Shown here one piece after another: positions 60,717 through 64,000 of a DNA stretch of 64,000 nt. Numbering within the stretch: position 1 is the stretch's first letter; every line of letters begins with the position of its first letter. The DNA comes from Syncephalastrum monosporum B8922 (Eukaryota; Mucoromycota; Mucoromycetes; Mucorales; Syncephalastraceae): contig JNEN01001207.1 of assembly GCA_000697355.1 (NCBI GenBank), positions 332,595-396,594 of the forward strand, given 5' to 3'. Below the pieces are notes generated by a model. It was not told the origin of the DNA. It did no database searches and saw only the letters and a program-made list of their open reading frames with translations. A program made the position numbers and the translations under genes.

Positions 60717-62008
60717 CGAACATCTTCTCTTATATTTATTTACACACCTTTTTATTTTTGCATCACCCATCTACTATTTTCATATCCGTCTCGCTCGCTC
60801 GCTATTTCTCTCTCCTTCGCTTCCTTCCGATCCCCACCTATCTCCTGTTTCTCCATACTGCCAGAACCAACAACGCACAATTACGCATACATGTTTTATT
60901 TCACAGCGGTAACGCAACGCACGACATATTTTTCTTTGCACTATACACAATGACAAGCGACGACTGCGGCACTCTTCCTTTCAGAAAAGAAAAAGAAAAA
61001 AAAGTACAAAAAAGCTTTTTCTCACCATCCAATGCAACATATACTCACACACTCGCACACTCGCACACATTCATTTTTCCTTTTTGTTTTTGCTCACTTG
61101 ACCACCATAGCGTAATCACTCTGCGCCTACCCTACACACTTATATATATATCATATATAGTACAATATGGATCGGATTAATGATTCGCAATTAAAATCAC
61201 AATGGCATAATTTGCATCACCAATTATAAAAAGCAAATTAGACATTGACATCTATAAAGTAATGGATATCTGACGTATTAATTCCCTTATAGATAGCTAG
61301 ATCAGCTTCTGCACTCTGCACTATGCAGCTGCTCGCTTGCGGGGTATGTGGTACTCCCAGGCTTTCTTCATGACACGCCGGGACCATCTGTACCTGGGCA
61401 ATTCAGAAAGCCTATAGATACACGTGAACAGACACCTGCTACAGTATTCCGCACAGCATTTCATCCTATCAAGAGGACACAATATATATACACTCGTGCG
61501 TTAATATACCGTGGAAACAACGTATGCGAGCACAAGTACGAATCCGTATTTCCTGCCAGATAAATTGGTGGCGAGGGTGTGCTAATGGTGGTATTATAGA
61601 GTCATTCTGTGCTCCACGCATGAAAGCATCTTTCCTAAGCTAGCTTTTTCAATCGGGTTCCCGAGTAGCGCGCAGTAAATCTGTATATAGTATGGGTCAT
61701 ACCATGCAACAGGGAGCCGTAGTCCGGAGTTCAAGTAAAGCAAGGCATCGAATACATATTATCATGTACATACTTATCCTTAAGCTAACACCAGCCAGGA
61801 GAAAAACTTGAAACGCTACTGTCTATCTGAGCAGATCAGACTATTCGAGGTTGGCGATTAGAAATGGTCAATAAAACAGCACGAGAACAGCTGGTGGATA
61901 TCGAGTGGAGGCCTCCACATTTGTCTCAAGGCCACCCGCACATTTTGCCATAACCCATTGAAAACAAGGGCGATCATACATTTATCCAAGGTATACACGG
62001 GAGCATGC
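60463..62008 (+). repeat. 23-bp exact direct repeat pair
   Basis: The 23-mer starting ccaaggtatacacgggag and ending catgc occurs at 60463-60485 and again at 61986-62008. The first copy spans the exon 6/intron 6 junction of the PAK gene (junction after 60467). No similarity extends clearly beyond the 23 bases on either side. Confidence 0.7.
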
Positions 62009-62489
62009 CAGAAGGAAACGCAAAAAAGCGGAGGGCCACGTGTATATAGTATGCATTGAATGGTTACAGTTTATAGCAAGATACTGTATCTCGATATTGT
62101 TGACTATCCGAGTTATGGTAGGTACAGTTGTTGATACAGTATCAACAGTGATAGCGTTGTGTGTTCGGGATGTATATGAGCGTTACTACTTGTCTCCACA
62201 GGTCTCTTGTCGATACAAACAGAGACCTTGCTTGCGCAACTGGATAGCCTGGTCAAGTTTTGCACAATAACTCTGTGTTAAATATAACCATACATGCTTC
62301 TTCCATTAGAGAAAGGCAACGTGGTATATTCACGAATACTTTCTTTACCTTTTTCGCCGTGTGATTTCCCGGCGTATGTCTCTATACATATGCTCGCAGA
62401 GTAAATATAATACGAATGATATCCACCAAAAAACATTTTTCACGATTACAAGCACGTCTCTTCCAATACAGAGATTCATCTGACGATTA
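60717..62489. other. AT-rich intergenic region downstream of the PAK gene
   Basis: No gene recognised in 1.8 kb. It has a CA-rich tract (61045-61070), a TATA run (61140-61165) and the second copy of the 23-bp repeat. Confidence 0.5.
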
Positions 62490-63400
62490 TACAAGTAGCA
62501 TATAGAGTAGGTGTAACGTACACACCACAAACATTTCATAAACGGTATCATGATGCAAAATAGATGATGATATAAAGTGGGTGGCATATTTATTTGTAAG
62601 GGGAGCTCTAGGCGATGCTACCGGGGTGAACCACGTATGTCTACTGGATAGTGCATCTATAAATGGCTTGCTCTTTTCTTTTCTTTTATCCTTGGGGCTT
62701 GTGCTGCGTAGGTTTCCGTTGATAGTGGATGCTTGTGGAAGCAGATCGAGTAGAGTTTTGCTTTGGATATGCCCACTGGTTCGTAGGGCAACAGATCTTT
62801 GTAGAAAGGGACTTTTGTGTATGTGTCCGTCTACCTTGTCCGGTGACCTAAACAAGGCATTGAGCAAAGATGGATTTAGTACATGGCTATGATCACCACC
62901 TGTCATTTCTGCTTACCATGTAGTGTCTGGGCCGGACGACGCTTTTTCACTTGGTTTGGTTTGACTTGGTTTGGTTTTTTTTTTGTTTCGTTGTTGCAGC
63001 CAGCCGAGATGAGTCAAGCACAGATCGATGTTCCATCCAGAGAGCCGTTTGTCCACCCAAGCAGTGTATAGCTTCGAGCTCGGAATGCGTGTAGCGTAAA
63101 AGTTTTGTCCACAGTATGCGCAGGAGTGCCAAGTGTCAGATACGGCACATGCTCTATAGAAAACAAGTAAGATCAATGCCATGTCAACTGCGGGGTGCTT
63201 TACCTTTTGCGAAGGTGCTTCCAGCGTTCTCAAAACGATAACTGAGAGGTGCCAAAGCAAGATGTTGTATGTGTCCACCACGTAAAAAGTAGGTTGCGAT
63301 GGCCAAGATAGCAAGATAAGACGCCTGCGCACCAATGTTCATGTAGAAGTAGGAATGATCGTATGTCTGGATCCACGATATGTGGAGTTCGGAGATGTTT
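62490..63400 (-). repeat. Dispersed repeat, arm 2 (inverted relative to 4376-5285)
   Basis: On the minus strand this is the better-preserved copy of the repeat at 4376-5285. Two long overlapping frames are open here (62913-63335, 140 codons; 63184-63513, 109 codons). One contains a hydrophobic stretch (ASYLAILAIATYFL), the other a CAYCGQNF segment. Comparing the copies, most differences change amino acids in each frame, so neither frame shows clear selection. Intron-like gt...ag segments (for example gtaaagc...ttctatag near 63155-63205) suggest that it descends from a spliced gene. Function unknown. Confidence 0.7.
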
Positions 63401-63479
63401 GGATTCGTTTTCGCGCGACTGTCAACGAACAGAATCAGTATTGATACGATTGTCCAGGTGCAATCAATGTAATACCTTT

Positions 63480-63980
63480 TTGTTCGCTCACAATCAGTCG
63501 CCGTCTGACCCAATGCGTCCGCCCGATTATCTTTGTGTCCTGTCAGCGATGAAGATACAATATAAGTATCTGATATTGTTACTTGGATGACGCTAAAAGC
63601 TTACCTTTGTGTATACATGCCCTCGTGTTGTCTGTGTGATTGTCTGTCGTAGTTGTTTCGTCGTAAACAGTCGCCATCTGGTCCAATGCGTCCGCCCGAT
63701 TATCTTTGTGTCCTGTCAGCGATGAAGATACAATATAAGTATCTGATATTGTTACTTGGATGGCGCTAAAAGCTTACCTTTTTGTACACATGCCACTGTG
63801 CTGTCCGTGTGATTGTTTGTCGTGGTTGCTTCCTCGTCATCAATCGCCCATCCGATCCAATGCGTCCGCCCGATTATCTTTGTCTGCCTATCAATGGTCC
63901 TGGCATAGTATAAGTATTTGATATTGTGAACTGAATGGGGTCAAAAGCATACCTTTCGCACACATGTCCCCGTGCTGTTT
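63480..63980 (-). repeat. Tandem array, period 173-174 bp (about 2.7 copies)
   Basis: The string caatgcgtccgcccgattat recurs at 63511, 63684 and 63858, giving periods of 173 and 174 bp. On the minus strand each unit reads as a 65-bp intron (gtaagc...ctgacag) plus a 108-bp exon-like block that begins GACACAAAGATAATCGGGCG. The exon blocks diverge in their second half more than the introns do. The array abuts the dispersed repeat and may be its 5' part. The window ends in (GTCT)n (63980-64000). Confidence 0.75.
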
Positions 63981-64000
63981 GTCTGTCTGTCTGTCTGTCT

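Noticed and set aside
62913..63335. 140-codon minus-strand ORF with CAYCGQNF as a zinc-finger protein gene
   Set aside because: The second cysteine/histidine pair is not convincing, the homologous copy at 4.4-4.8 kb is frameshifted, and differences between copies do not favour synonymous changes. Kept only as part of the repeat.
63976..64000. (GTCT)n at the window end as a telomere repeat
   Set aside because: It is not a known fungal telomere motif and the run is only about 20 bases; a microsatellite is the simpler reading.
1..64000. CRISPR arrays, bacterial-type operons or insertion sequences
   Set aside because: No spaced palindromic repeats, no Shine-Dalgarno-led gene strings and no bacterial transposase. 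The gene structure is eukaryotic throughout.

Overview
The window looks like nuclear DNA of a fungus. It carries about 17 intact protein genes. Nearly all are split by introns of about 50-80 bp with GTA/GTR donors and TAG/CAG acceptors, on both strands, with short intergenic gaps and many CAG/CAA-coded glutamine tracts. The gene set (SPX-ankyrin-GDPD protein, PP4 regulatory subunit 3, JMJD4-type JmjC protein, TBRG1-like FYRN/FYRC protein, kelch-BTB protein of the LZTR1/Ral2 type, and a decayed Fanzor-like gene) suggests an early-diverging filamentous fungus, possibly Mucoromycota. That assignment is an inference; no rRNA or tRNA gene was found to confirm it.

Layout. 1-6 kb: possible end of an unidentified gene, a FYRN/FYRC nuclear protein gene (+), then an AT-rich stretch with one arm of a dispersed inverted repeat. 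6-13 kb: FSH-type serine hydrolase (+), OPT-family transporter (-), SET-MYND protein (-). 13-25 kb: Pumilio-family RNA-binding protein (+), secreted M28 aminopeptidase (-), 2 kb without genes, GDE1-like glycerophosphodiesterase (+). 25-36 kb: PSY2/PP4R3 (-), D-2-hydroxyglutarate/D-lactate dehydrogenase (+), kelch-BTB protein (-). 36-41 kb: proteasome lid subunit RPN9 (+) and dihydroxy-acid dehydratase ILV3 (-). 41-45 kb: gene-poor, one small ORF. 45-52 kb: ubiquilin DSK2 (+), JMJD4-like oxygenase (+), a 938-residue low-complexity protein of unknown function (+). 52-56 kb: gene-poor, with a 74-bp hairpin and a Fanzor-like (eukaryotic TnpB homologue) pseudogene. 56-61 kb: succinyl-CoA ligase alpha LSC1 (+) and a PAK-family kinase with two CRIB motifs (+). 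61-64 kb: AT-rich, with the second inverted-repeat arm and a 173-bp tandem array.

The genes are mainly housekeeping: amino-acid synthesis (ILV3), TCA cycle (LSC1), 2-hydroxyacid oxidation, ubiquitin-proteasome function (RPN9, DSK2), phosphate/lipid recycling (GDE1), RNA control (PUF) and signalling (PP4R3, PAK, kelch-BTB). I see no operon-like or biosynthetic clustering. For most genes I joined exons by hand and checked that the total length is a multiple of three with no internal stop. The most unusual material is the Fanzor-like remnant, the two-CRIB PAK with altered catalytic motifs, and the repeat family at both ends of the window.
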